NCBI GenBank assembly: GCA_021166845.1
Contig: JAJPEP010000114.1
Location: 1 to 64,000 of the forward strand
Source of the DNA: Thiobacillus sp.
GTDB taxonomy: Bacteria; Pseudomonadota; Gammaproteobacteria; Burkholderiales; Thiobacillaceae
Length of the DNA stretch: 64,000 bases
Direction: 5' to 3'
This document shows positions 21,036-30,804 of this stretch, one piece after another (position 1 is the first letter of the stretch; the number at the start of each line of letters is the position of its first letter). The translations under genes were made by a program, and so were the position numbers. Below the pieces are notes generated by a model. That model searched no databases. It was not told where the DNA came from and was given only the letters and a program-made list of their open reading frames with translations.

Positions 21036-22478
21036 TCATCGCGCCTGGTCCAACTGCTCGCGCAGGCTATTCAAGGCCTCCTGCTCGCCGCGGACGCGGA
21101 AGAACGCGCCTTCTTCGTCGGCGCGCTCCTCCAGCACCTCGCAGCGCACGAATATGTCCCCGCGCAGCTGCTGGGCCGACCAGGGAAGAAAAAACTCGGC
21201 CTCGACCAGATCCTGCTGGAAAAACGCAACGATTGCCTGATGCAGTTTCGCGATGTCGTCGGGGCGGCGCGCGCTCATCACGATGCAATCGGGGTAGTCG
21301 GCGCGCAGCGCGGCTTCGCGCTCGGCCTGCGCCGCGGCGTCGCCGACGTGGTCGATCTTGTTGAAGATGCGCAAACGCGGCACGTCCTGCGCACCGATTT
21401 CTTTCAGGACTTCTTCGGTGGTTTCGATCTGCCGCTCGAAGCCGGGATCGCTGGCGTCGATGACGTGAAGCAGCAGCGACGCATCAAGCGCCTCTTCCAG
21501 CGTCGATTTGAACGACGCGACCAGCCCGTGGGGCAGGTTCTTGATGAAACCGACGGTGTCGCTGACCAGCACGCGCGGGATGCTCTCGGGGTGCAGGCTG
21601 CGCACGGTGGTGTCGAGCGTCGCGAACAGCTTGTTGGCAACCAGCACTTCGCTTCCGGTGAGCGCGCGCATCAGGGTGGACTTGCCGGCATTGGTGTAAC
21701 CGACCAGCGCCACGCTGGCGAGCCCCTGGTGCGCCTGCCGCCGTGCGCGCTGCGTCTTGCGATCGGCGTCCATCGCGGCGATCTCTTTCTGCAGTTCGGC
21801 GATGCGGTCGCGGATCTTGCGCTTGTCGAGTTCGGTGTGCGACTCGCCGGCGCCGCGCCCGCCGACGCCGCTGCGCTGACGCCCCTGCGGTCCGGCGAGC
21901 TTCGCCGCCTCGCGCAGGCGCGGCGCCAGGTAGGCCAGCCGCGCGATCTCGACCTGCGCGCGCGCAGCGGGGGAGCGCGCGTTGCGGTGGAAGATTTCGA
22001 GGATGACCATGGTGCGATCCATCACCTGGCAGCCGACCTCGTTTTCGAGGTGGCGCGCCTGCGACGGCGAGATCTCGTGGTCGACGAAGACGACGTCGAT
22101 CGGGTCGGGCGAGACCATGGCCTCATCGTTCGCCGCCTCGGCGAGCGGGAGTCGATACAAAGGATTCTGCGGCGCGCGGTCGGGCTCGCTCTCGTCGCCG
22201 GTCCCGCCGTGAACGAAGTGGCGTATCTCCTGACGCTTGCCCACACCCAGATACGCCGTCGCGTCGAAGCCGGAGCGTTTCTGCGTGAAGGTGCGGGTGA
22301 CCGTGAACCCCAGCGTCTTGGCGAGCTCGCGCAGTTCGGCCAGCGACGCCTCGAACTCGACGTCGCTCACGCCCGGCAACTGCACCGCCGCCACGACGGC
22401 GTACTGGGGGTTTTCTTTGGCTTCTCTTTGCATTCGGCTTTGCTTCGGTTGAGTGGGCGAGGCCGGATTATCCGCCAA
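21036..22478 (-). CDS. hflX: GTPase HflX
   Basis: VALVGYTNAGKSTLMRALTG, LVSDTVGFIKNLPHGLVASFKSTLEE. Confidence 0.95.
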   Translation of the reverse strand: MADNPASPTQPKQSRMQREAKENPQYAVVAAVQLPGVSDVEFEASLAELRELAKTLGFTVTRTFTQKRSGFDATAYLGVGKRQEIRHFVHGGTGDESEPDRAPQNPLYRLPLAEAANDEAMVSPDPIDVVFVDHEISPSQARHLENEVGCQVMDRTMVILEIFHRNARSPAARAQVEIARLAYLAPRLREAAKLAGPQGRQRSGVGGRGAGESHTELDKRKIRDRIAELQKEIAAMDADRKTQRARRQAHQGLASVALVGYTNAGKSTLMRALTGSEVLVANKLFATLDTTVRSLHPESIPRVLVSDTVGFIKNLPHGLVASFKSTLEEALDASLLLHVIDASDPGFERQIETTEEVLKEIGAQDVPRLRIFNKIDHVGDAAAQAEREAALRADYPDCIVMSARRPDDIAKLHQAIVAFFQQDLVEAEFFLPWSAQQLRGDIFVRCEVLEERADEEGAFFRVRGEQEALNSLREQLDQAR

Positions 22479-22572
22479 TGCAATCGCCGCCGGTATCGAG
22501 TGTGCACAGGCCTCAGGCCGAAGCCTGCGGCTTTAAACAAAACCTGGCTGAATCGCTATATTTACAGGACCC

Positions 22573-22782
22573 ATGCACATGCATCGTCCTTCATCCATCC
22601 TGGAGCTGGCCAATCGGGTTTTCGGTGATCCGGCCAAGGCATCCGACTGGCTCGACCGCCGCCCCTGCGTGCAGTTGGGCGGACATACGCCGCGCGACAT
22701 GCCGGGCAGCGACGACGGCGTGCGCCGCGTCGAGGAGCTGCTGCTTCAGCTCGATGACGATCGGCGGCTTGGGATTGGGTAA
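22573..22782 (+). CDS. Short DUF2384 (MbcA/ParS/Xre C-terminal)-like protein
   Basis: ELANRVFGDPAKASDWLDRRPCVQLGGHTPRDMPGSDDGVRRVEELLLQL resembles the antitoxin toxin-binding domain. Confidence 0.5.
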   Translation: MHMHRPSSILELANRVFGDPAKASDWLDRRPCVQLGGHTPRDMPGSDDGVRRVEELLLQLDDDRRLGIG

Positions 22783-22824
22783 GCAGGCGCCCCAATTTGA
22801 AGCGCCGATTACCCCCCTACCTTT

Positions 22825-24042
22825 TTACCTTTTCCCTTCCGTCGCTTTCCCCACCGCGCAGATATTCTTTCCCAGCTCCAGTTCCTGCGCCTTGCGCGCG
22901 TCCGGGCTAGCCAGCCCGGCGTTGGCCCGCTTGATCTCGACATAGGCCTCGGGAAACTCCGGCAGGTTCGCCATGATGTAATCGTAGAAGGCCGCCTCGC
23001 CCTCGGCCAGCTTGAGCAGCCCCGGATTGCGCTGCTTCAGCTCGCCCAGGGTGGCGTGGAACACGCCGTTTTCGTCGCCTGCCGCGAGATCGCTGAAATG
23101 CGCCGGCAGCACCACTGTCTCGTCCGGCAGTCCCGCGATCCGCTTCAGCGAGTCGTAGAGCAACGGGGTCCAGGCCTCGGCCTTGCCGCCCAGGTCCGGG
23201 CGGGCGATGGACTCCAGAAACAGGCTGTCGCCGCTCAACAGATAGCGATCCTCGATAAGGAAAGCGACCATCCCCAGCGTATGGCCGGGAAAATGCAGCA
23301 CCCTGACTCCGGCCGAGCCGACCCGGAACGTCTGCTCCGCCTCCAGCGGGCGATACGCGATGCGGGCGGGCAGCATATCCATCGGGTGGATCGCGTCATA
23401 GGGATGCAGGTGGTAGGGAATGTGATCGCCCTGCCCCAGCGCCGGCCCGCCGCTCAGGTGGTCGGCATGCAGGTGGGTATCCAGCACCCGCTCGATCCGT
23501 GCCCCCATGGCGGCGGCTAGTTCGCGATAGCGCTCGATGTGGCGGCCGGGGTCGAACACCGCGGCGACATGCTCGCTCACCAGCACGTGGCTCAGGCAGC
23601 CGCGCGCCGGGCGCACCATCTGGAACAGCGAAAAGCGCTCGGTCTCCTCGACCGGGCGCCAGTAGTAAAAGTTGCCCCAGGCCTCCATCCCGCCCTCCAT
23701 GTTCACCGCATCGAACTCCAGGCGGCGCAGCCCTTCGGCCACGTAATTGGAGGTATTGCCCTCGGCGCAGACGGCGAGGATGGGCCGGTCATGCGGCAGC
23801 TGTTCCATCAGCTGCGCCCGCACCCCGCGCATCACCGCCTCGGTGACGTCCTCCTCTTCGCCTTCCAGGTCGAGCAGCTCGAAATAAGGAATGTTGAACG
23901 TGGGAACGGGATGCGGGCCTTCCACCCGCCAGCGTTCGAACTCGTCGCGGTTGCGAACATCGAGGATGAACAGCGGCGCGTCGCGCAACAGCCGTTCCCA
24001 CACCTGCTGCGGCATCGAGCCGGTCGTGACTTGCTTCACCAT
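22825..24042 (-). CDS. Rhodanese-MBL fold hydrolase (persulfide dioxygenase-like)
   Basis: N-terminal rhodanese-like FILDVRNRDEFERW...VCAEGNTSNYVAEGL; MBL motif DTHLHADHLSG. Confidence 0.87.
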   Translation of the reverse strand: MVKQVTTGSMPQQVWERLLRDAPLFILDVRNRDEFERWRVEGPHPVPTFNIPYFELLDLEGEEEDVTEAVMRGVRAQLMEQLPHDRPILAVCAEGNTSNYVAEGLRRLEFDAVNMEGGMEAWGNFYYWRPVEETERFSLFQMVRPARGCLSHVLVSEHVAAVFDPGRHIERYRELAAAMGARIERVLDTHLHADHLSGGPALGQGDHIPYHLHPYDAIHPMDMLPARIAYRPLEAEQTFRVGSAGVRVLHFPGHTLGMVAFLIEDRYLLSGDSLFLESIARPDLGGKAEAWTPLLYDSLKRIAGLPDETVVLPAHFSDLAAGDENGVFHATLGELKQRNPGLLKLAEGEAAFYDYIMANLPEFPEAYVEIKRANAGLASPDARKAQELELGKNICAVGKATEGKR

Positions 24043-24396
24043 GGGACACCTCCTTGCGGAGCCCCCCTACTCCGGAACATCGCGCGGTTCGGGTACCGCG
24101 GCATATCGTGTTGACCGAGCGTTTTATCGTTACTGAAATATAGTCGATGGCTGGCCGTGTAGATCAACAGCGTTTCCAGGACCTGCGCCTGCATAGCCTG
24201 CGGTTGACCGCTGAACAATCAATATGGCCGTCATTGCGTAGAGCGAAGCAATCCAGCGGTATTGATTAAGCAGGCCGTTCCCGGATTGCGAAATCACGGC
24301 CCCGATTTAAGGACGATTCAATATTTTGTCGGGCGGACCGTTAAAAGACCGCAACCTGAAGTAAACAAATTGAGCGCGCTTGAGTACATACGGTAA

Positions 24397-27381
24397 TTGA
24401 CGATGTCCGGGAACCGGAAAAATCCATATGGGGATGGGGACGAAACAGGGAATGGCGGTGAATGGGCGATGACATTGCGCATTCGCCTGCTGCTGCTTGT
24501 ACTGCTCGCCACGCTGCCGGCACTGGCAGTCATCATCGATACGGCCATCGACCAGCATCGGTACCTGAAGGCCGATGCTCGGCAATCCGTGCTGAAGTTT
24601 GCTCGCTTCGCCGTCAATTACCATGGTTCACGTGTCGCCGAAACGCAGCGGTTGCTCAACCTGATGGCCGAAATGCCGCAGGTGCGCGAGCTTACGACGC
24701 AGGACTGCGATACGTTGCTAAAAAAACTACTGTTCGGCAACCTGGGCTATGCCAACCTCGGTGTCATTCGCCCCAATGGCGACGTGGCCTGTAGCGGCGT
24801 GCGCTCCGTTGCGCCGATCAATCTCGCCGACCGCGCCTACTTCCAGGCGGCCATGCAAACCAAGCGCTTGAGCGTAGGCGATTACCAGGTCGGCCGTTTT
24901 GTGAAGAAACCGGTCCTGGTCATTGCACAGCCCCTCCTGAATGCCGAGCAGCAGGTGCAGAGCGTCGTATATGCCGCGCTGAACCTGGACTGGCTCAAAC
25001 AGTTTCTCCCGCTGTCCGGACTGCCGCCCGGCTCGGTCGTTACGGTCATCGATCGCCATGGCGTCATCCTTGCGCGCGCCCCCGACCCGAAGGGGGATTG
25101 GACCGGCGTCAAGCTGGAAAAGGATGTCCCCATCGCAAGGCAATTCATCGCCAGCCGACAGGAGGAAACGGTCAAGGAAGGGCGTGGCGAGGATGGCGTG
25201 CAACGGATCTATGCCTTGGCCAGCCTCGATTCGACCGCCGACAGCCACGGCTACATCATGGTCGGCATCCCCTCCAGGGAACTCGACGCCGCACTCAACG
25301 CGGCACTGCTGCCCCGTATTGCGTTTTTCAGCATCACCTTCCTCGCAATCATGCTGCTCGCCTGGTTTGGCAGCGAGGCCCTGATTTTGAAGCGCACGCG
25401 CATCCTCACTTCATCCACACGGCAGATGGGCCGCGGCGACTTCAGCGCGCGCGCCAGGATCCGTGGCAATGACGAAATTGCGCATCTCGCCGCCGAATTC
25501 AACCAAATGGGCGAAACGCTGCAAAAAAGTCACCGCCAGATTCAGCGTCTCAACCGTATTCACGCGGTACTCAGCGGCATCAATGGCGCCATTCTGCGAA
25601 TTCGGGAACGCGATGCCTTGTTGCGCGAGGCTTGTCGGATCGCAGTGCAACGCGGGGAATTGCGATTTGCCTGGATCGGACTGATCGATGCCGCGACGGG
25701 CAAGATGGACAAGGCCGCCTGGCATGGCGACGGCGAGGGCTATCTGCACGACCTTTGTCTGTCACCCAACCCCGAAGCCGCGAACGCACGCCAGCCTTGT
25801 GCCGTGGCGGTACTCGAGGACCGCCTCGTCATCCACAACGAGGTGGAGCGCGAGCAAGTCCATGCGCCCTGGCTCGGGCAGGCGCTTGCATATGGCTTCC
25901 GCTCCGTTGCAATCTTTCCGCTACGCCGCGAAGGTCGCGTGATCGGGATTCTTGGTCTTTATGCCGACGAGGCGCATTTCTTTGAAGCCCCGGAAACCGA
26001 TCTGTTTCTGGAACTCGCGGCCGATATTTCGCTTGGTCTCGAATACATCGATAAAGACCAGCGCATCGCACACATGCTTTACCATGATTTGCTTACCGGC
26101 CTGCCGAACCGCAGGCTTTGCGAAGACCGCCTGCAGCAGACGATTGCGCGTGCAAAACCCCACAACCGCTACGTCGGCGTGGTCGTGGTCAATATCACGG
26201 GATTCCGCCGTGTGGTCGGCATTTATGGCAATCATGTCGCCGACGAAACTTTGAACATGGTCGCAAAGCACTTGCTTGGGAAGGTGCGCCAGGGCGATAC
26301 GGTTGCCCGCCTCGAAGGTGACGAATTCGCGATTGTCCTCAGCGACATGGCGTCCATGCAGGATGCCATCCGTCTCGCCCAATTCATGGTTTTGGCAATC
26401 CCATCCGTCGTGCATTGCGCCGAGCAGGACATTCACCTGGTCATGCGCGGAGGGGCGGCCATTTTTCCGGGCGACGGCGAGGATTCGACGAGTCTTCTTG
26501 GAAATGCAACATTGGCCTGCACCGGCGGGAAAGACGCCCGGCTTCATTCGGTCAGCTTCTATTCGCCCGACATCCAGCAGGTTGCGAAAGAACGGGAACA
26601 ACTTGAGCAAGCGCTGCGGCATGCCATTGCTGAAGGCCGCGAGCTCGAGCTGTACTACCAGCCGGTCGTGGATATCGTTTCGCACCGCATCGTAAGCCTG
26701 GAAGCGCTCACGCGCTGGAACAGTCCGGAATTCGGCGCCGTTTCGCCGACGCGCTTTATTCCCGTCGCCGAGGAAAGCGGACTGATCATGTCGCTTGGGG
26801 ACTGGGTGCTGAGTACCGCCTGCCGACAAATCGATGCATGGCGCCAGCTCGGATTAAACGAAATTCGCGTCGCGATCAACGTTTCGTTTCATCAACTGCG
26901 CGACGCCGACTTCATCGAACGGCTGTGCAACACCGTAAATGCCGTTACGCCACAGGCGCAGAATCAACTCGCCATCGAACTGACGGAAAGCGAGTTGATG
27001 GACAACATCGAAATGACCATTGCCCAGCTCGAAATACTCAAGGATCAAAACTTCACCATTTACATCGACGACTTCGGCACCGGCTACTCATCCCTGAGTT
27101 ACCTGCAAAGACTGCCGGTGCATGTGCTCAAAATCGACCAGAGTTTTGTCGGCATGTTGGGGAAATCCGAAAGCAGCACCGCCATTGTGCGCACCGTCGT
27201 CGCGCTGGCACAAAGCCTCAAGCTCAAGACCATCGCCGAAGGGGTTGAAACCCCGGAGCAGCTTGCCCTGCTGCATCAGCTCGGCTGCGACTACGCACAG
27301 GGTTATCTGTTCAGCAAACCGAAACCCGCTGCCGAGATCATCCGATTGCTCAAGATGGGGACGCTTGCGCCGGAAGTGTAG
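24397..27381 (+). CDS. Cache-HAMP-GAF-GGDEF-EAL c-di-GMP signalling protein
   Basis: TM + Cache-like N-terminus, HAMP (TRQMGRGDFSARARIRGNDEIAHLAAEFNQM), degenerate GGDEF (RLEGDEF), EAL (LEALTRW). Confidence 0.9.
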   Translation: MTMSGNRKNPYGDGDETGNGGEWAMTLRIRLLLLVLLATLPALAVIIDTAIDQHRYLKADARQSVLKFARFAVNYHGSRVAETQRLLNLMAEMPQVRELTTQDCDTLLKKLLFGNLGYANLGVIRPNGDVACSGVRSVAPINLADRAYFQAAMQTKRLSVGDYQVGRFVKKPVLVIAQPLLNAEQQVQSVVYAALNLDWLKQFLPLSGLPPGSVVTVIDRHGVILARAPDPKGDWTGVKLEKDVPIARQFIASRQEETVKEGRGEDGVQRIYALASLDSTADSHGYIMVGIPSRELDAALNAALLPRIAFFSITFLAIMLLAWFGSEALILKRTRILTSSTRQMGRGDFSARARIRGNDEIAHLAAEFNQMGETLQKSHRQIQRLNRIHAVLSGINGAILRIRERDALLREACRIAVQRGELRFAWIGLIDAATGKMDKAAWHGDGEGYLHDLCLSPNPEAANARQPCAVAVLEDRLVIHNEVEREQVHAPWLGQALAYGFRSVAIFPLRREGRVIGILGLYADEAHFFEAPETDLFLELAADISLGLEYIDKDQRIAHMLYHDLLTGLPNRRLCEDRLQQTIARAKPHNRYVGVVVVNITGFRRVVGIYGNHVADETLNMVAKHLLGKVRQGDTVARLEGDEFAIVLSDMASMQDAIRLAQFMVLAIPSVVHCAEQDIHLVMRGGAAIFPGDGEDSTSLLGNATLACTGGKDARLHSVSFYSPDIQQVAKEREQLEQALRHAIAEGRELELYYQPVVDIVSHRIVSLEALTRWNSPEFGAVSPTRFIPVAEESGLIMSLGDWVLSTACRQIDAWRQLGLNEIRVAINVSFHQLRDADFIERLCNTVNAVTPQAQNQLAIELTESELMDNIEMTIAQLEILKDQNFTIYIDDFGTGYSSLSYLQRLPVHVLKIDQSFVGMLGKSESSTAIVRTVVALAQSLKLKTIAEGVETPEQLALLHQLGCDYAQGYLFSKPKPAAEIIRLLKMGTLAPEV

Positions 27382-27488
27382 GCGTACGCCGTCATGCTTG
27401 GTAGCGGCACGTCCGCCGGGATGGACGACGAACCGGGTAGCGCAGTATGCTGTGCACAATTCTGTCATCCATCTTGAAGGAGTCAGCC

Positions 27489-27830
27489 ATGGGTTTTACT
27501 ACCGGCGATGTGGTGCCATTTACCCAGGCGCGCGCCAATCTTTCCGAACTGGCCGACCAGGCCAAGGCCGGCGCCGAGAAAATCATTACCAAAAACGGCG
27601 AGAGTTACGTCGCCCTGATCGATGCCGAGCGGCTGGACTACTACCACCGGCTGGAACGCGAGCGCATCCATCTGCTGCTGATCGACGACGCCCGCCGTGG
27701 TCTGGCCGACATCGCCGCCGGACGGACCTTCGAGGCCGATGGCGCCATCGAGCGGCTGCAACAACGTCGGACCGCTGCCGGTCCCGCCAAGTCTTCCGCT
27801 ACGGGGAAGTCCGCCCGGAAGCGTGGCTGA
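27489..27830 (+). CDS. Phd/YefM-like antitoxin
   Basis: VVPFTQARANLSELADQAKAGAEKIITKNGESYVALIDAERL. Confidence 0.87.
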   Translation: MGFTTGDVVPFTQARANLSELADQAKAGAEKIITKNGESYVALIDAERLDYYHRLERERIHLLLIDDARRGLADIAAGRTFEADGAIERLQQRRTAAGPAKSSATGKSARKRG

Positions 27831-28212
27831 GCCTCTCTACCGGGTCGAACTGACCGCGAGCTTCCTGGAATGCCTCGATGCCATCGAAGGCTTCCTGCTG
27901 GAAGCCGACGCGGGCTTTGCCTTCGATGCGCTGCTGGCCGAGTTGCGCGCCACGGTGTTTCCTAACCTGAGCCGCTTCCCACGCATCGGCCGGCGCTACC
28001 TGGACAATCCGCCCCAATCGGCCGAAGCGCTGGCCCAGCTCGCCGCGCTGCCGGCCGGCGCCGCCCAGGCACTGCGCGAGTACCTGCATGGCGACTATCT
28101 GATGCTGTACACCGCATCGGAGACCAGCGCGATGGTGACCCTGCTGTCCATTCGGCATCTCCGCCAGCTCTCGTTCGACTTCGCAAAGCTGTGGCCCGGG
28201 GCCTGGCGTTAG
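27823..28212 (+). CDS. RelE/ParE-like toxin
   Basis: [22 protein letters not shown]...FPRIGRRYL...[14 protein letters not shown]...[19 protein letters not shown] start overlaps the antitoxin stop. Confidence 0.8.
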   Translation: MAEPLYRVELTASFLECLDAIEGFLLEADAGFAFDALLAELRATVFPNLSRFPRIGRRYLDNPPQSAEALAQLAALPAGAAQALREYLHGDYLMLYTASETSAMVTLLSIRHLRQLSFDFAKLWPGAWR

Positions 28213-28286
28213 AATGCTTGGGGTGCAGCCAGTTTTATTCCGAACCTGGCCTCTTTGATTCCTTTCACGTTTCCAACGAAAGAAGA

Positions 28287-30026
28287 ATGATTAACCTGGC
28301 GCATAGGCAGCTCAATTTTGACCTGTACGACGATTTGAGCGTCGCTTATTCCCCCGAGATTTCTGCTGCGATTGAACGCCTATCTGGAGCTATGGGTGCA
28401 GAAGCACGCGGGGCAATCTTCACGCGTCCGGAAGTAGTTAACTTCATCCTGGATCTGGCTGGATACACCGAGGATAAGCCACTCCACGAAAAGCGACTTT
28501 TAGAACCCTCATTCGGTGGAGGCGATTTCCTGCTGCCCATCGTGGGCAGGCTTCTGAGTGCATGGCGAGCTACGAATAAAACTGGATCGGCATTGGATGA
28601 TTTGGGTGATGCCATTCGCGCCGTTGAGCTTCACCGTGAAACGCACCGTACGACATGCGCGACACTGGTGTCCTTACTAGAGCAGGAAGGGCTGGATGCC
28701 AGAACGGCGACTGCTCTTGTGGATCGTTGGCTCTCCCAAGGGGATTTTCTTTTAACCCCTCTGGATGGTCAATTTGATTTCGCGGTCGGAAACCCACCCT
28801 ATGTCCGGCAGGAATTGATACCTGCTCCATTATTGGCGGCATATCGGAGTCGTTTCCAGACGATGTACGACCGGGCTGATCTTTACATCCCGTTCATTGA
28901 ACGATCTTTGTCTCTGCTGGCGCCGGGCGGCAGCTTGGGTTTTATTTGTTCGGATCGCTGGATGAAGAACCGCTATGGCGGGCCGCTACGCAGCCTTGTG
29001 GCCGAGCAGTTCCACCTGAGAATTTATGTCGATATGGTGGATACCCCCGCATTTCATTCCGAGGTGATCGCCTATCCCGCTATCACAATCATCAGCCGGG
29101 AGGCTCCTGGTGCGACCCGTATCGCCCACCGCCCGGCCATTGACCGGATTGCTCTAACAACCTTGGCCGGTGCGCTGAGGGCGGAGGCCTTGCCGAAGGA
29201 GGGCTCTGTGCGTGAGTTGGCTCGAATCACGAATGGTTCCGAGCCATGGTTGCTCGAATCGTCGGATCAAATGGCGCTGATTCGTCGCCTCGAACAGCAG
29301 TTCCCGTGCTTGGAAGAAGTCGGGTGCAAGGTTGGAATCGGAGTGGCGACTGGTGCGGACAAGGCATTCATCGACGATTTTGACGCCCTTGATGTCGAGC
29401 CGGATCGAAAACTCCCTCTAGTGACAACGAAAGACATCGTGTCTGGTGAAGTGCAATGGCATGGGCAGGGTGTCATCAACCCGTTTGTAGACGGTGGCGG
29501 TCTTGTCGAACTGCGCGACTATCCACGCCTGCAACGCTATTTGGAGGAACGGCGGGAGACGATCGCGGGCCGTCACTGTGCCCAGAAGGCACCGGCTTCC
29601 TGGTATCGCACAATTGATCGAATCACTCCAGCGCTGTTGCGGAGGCCGAAGCTCTTGATTCCTGACATCAAGGGGGAGGCCCATATCGTGTTTGAAGGTG
29701 GGAAGCTGTATCCGCACCACAACCTTTACTACGTCACGTCTGACGAATGGGACTTGCGGGCCTTGCAGGCTGTGCTGCTCTCGGCTGTCACCCGCCTTTT
29801 CATAGCGTGTTACTCGACCAAGATGCGTGGCGGCTTCCTTCGATTCCAGGCGCAATACCTGCGCCGCATTCGCATCCCGTGCTGGGCAGTTGTGCCCGAT
29901 TATCTGCGGAAGGAACTGGCGGATGCTGCCATCAATCGAGACTTGCAAGCCTGCAACCGAGCTGTATTCAAGCTGTATGACCTGAGTCGTGAAGAGCGAT
30001 CTGCCCTTGGGGGAAACGGAGAATAA
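28287..30026 (+). CDS. N6-adenine DNA methyltransferase of a type II R-M system
   Basis: Motif I-like [15 protein letters not shown] and NPPYVRQE. Confidence 0.92.
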   Translation: MINLAHRQLNFDLYDDLSVAYSPEISAAIERLSGAMGAEARGAIFTRPEVVNFILDLAGYTEDKPLHEKRLLEPSFGGGDFLLPIVGRLLSAWRATNKTGSALDDLGDAIRAVELHRETHRTTCATLVSLLEQEGLDARTATALVDRWLSQGDFLLTPLDGQFDFAVGNPPYVRQELIPAPLLAAYRSRFQTMYDRADLYIPFIERSLSLLAPGGSLGFICSDRWMKNRYGGPLRSLVAEQFHLRIYVDMVDTPAFHSEVIAYPAITIISREAPGATRIAHRPAIDRIALTTLAGALRAEALPKEGSVRELARITNGSEPWLLESSDQMALIRRLEQQFPCLEEVGCKVGIGVATGADKAFIDDFDALDVEPDRKLPLVTTKDIVSGEVQWHGQGVINPFVDGGGLVELRDYPRLQRYLEERRETIAGRHCAQKAPASWYRTIDRITPALLRRPKLLIPDIKGEAHIVFEGGKLYPHHNLYYVTSDEWDLRALQAVLLSAVTRLFIACYSTKMRGGFLRFQAQYLRRIRIPCWAVVPDYLRKELADAAINRDLQACNRAVFKLYDLSREERSALGGNGE

Positions 30027-30767
30027 ATGGCCCTTGATCTTGTCGAATACGAGCAGAAAGCCCGTGAGGCAGTGAAGGCTTTTTGGGGAAATCGCGAGGC
30101 GGCGAAACAAAAGCAGATAGCGTCAGGAAAAGCCGATCAAGGCGAGCGTGCGGGCGTCACCGCAGGCAAGAATATGGATGGCTTCTTGTCCTTGGTGTTC
30201 GACGTCATCAAGGCGAATGGACTACCCCATGCCGAGATCCATCAGAAACGGGCGATGCTGACGCTCCCCGGCTACTTCCGGCCAACGAAGCTGTGGGATC
30301 TTCTGGTTATCTACAAAGGTGAGCTGATTGCCGCTATCGAGCTGAAAAGCCAAGTCGGCCCCTCATTCGGTAAAAACTTCAACAACCGTACAGAGGAGGC
30401 CATCGGCACCGCTCACGACCTTTGGACCGCCTATCGGGAGGAGGCTTTTGGCAAGCAGCCACGTCCATTCGTTGGCTGGTTGATGATGGTCGAGGATGCG
30501 ACCCAATCTCGCTCACCAGTGCGAGATAAATCGCCGCACTTCCCGGTTTTCAAGGAATTCAATGGCGCGTCATACCTCCAGCGGTATGACCTGCTGTGCC
30601 AGCGTTTAGTGCAGGAGCAGCTCTACACGACCGCGGCTGTAATCACGGCTCCTCGGCATGCGGTGAATACTGGGGAGTTTTCCGAGTTGTCGCGCATGAC
30701 AGGGCTCAAGACATTTGTCACCGCGTTGGCTGGTCATGTTGCAGCTGAGGCAGCCCGTCTTGGCTGA
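30027..30767 (+). CDS. PaeR7I (XhoI-isoschizomer) type II restriction endonuclease
   Basis: PaeR7I-family features [75 protein letters not shown]; start abuts the methylase stop. Confidence 0.92.
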   Translation: MALDLVEYEQKAREAVKAFWGNREAAKQKQIASGKADQGERAGVTAGKNMDGFLSLVFDVIKANGLPHAEIHQKRAMLTLPGYFRPTKLWDLLVIYKGELIAAIELKSQVGPSFGKNFNNRTEEAIGTAHDLWTAYREEAFGKQPRPFVGWLMMVEDATQSRSPVRDKSPHFPVFKEFNGASYLQRYDLLCQRLVQEQLYTTAAVITAPRHAVNTGEFSELSRMTGLKTFVTALAGHVAAEAARLG

Positions 30768-30804
30768 GCTTTCGGCCGATAGTACGCAAAACACGACCTT
30801 CCAT

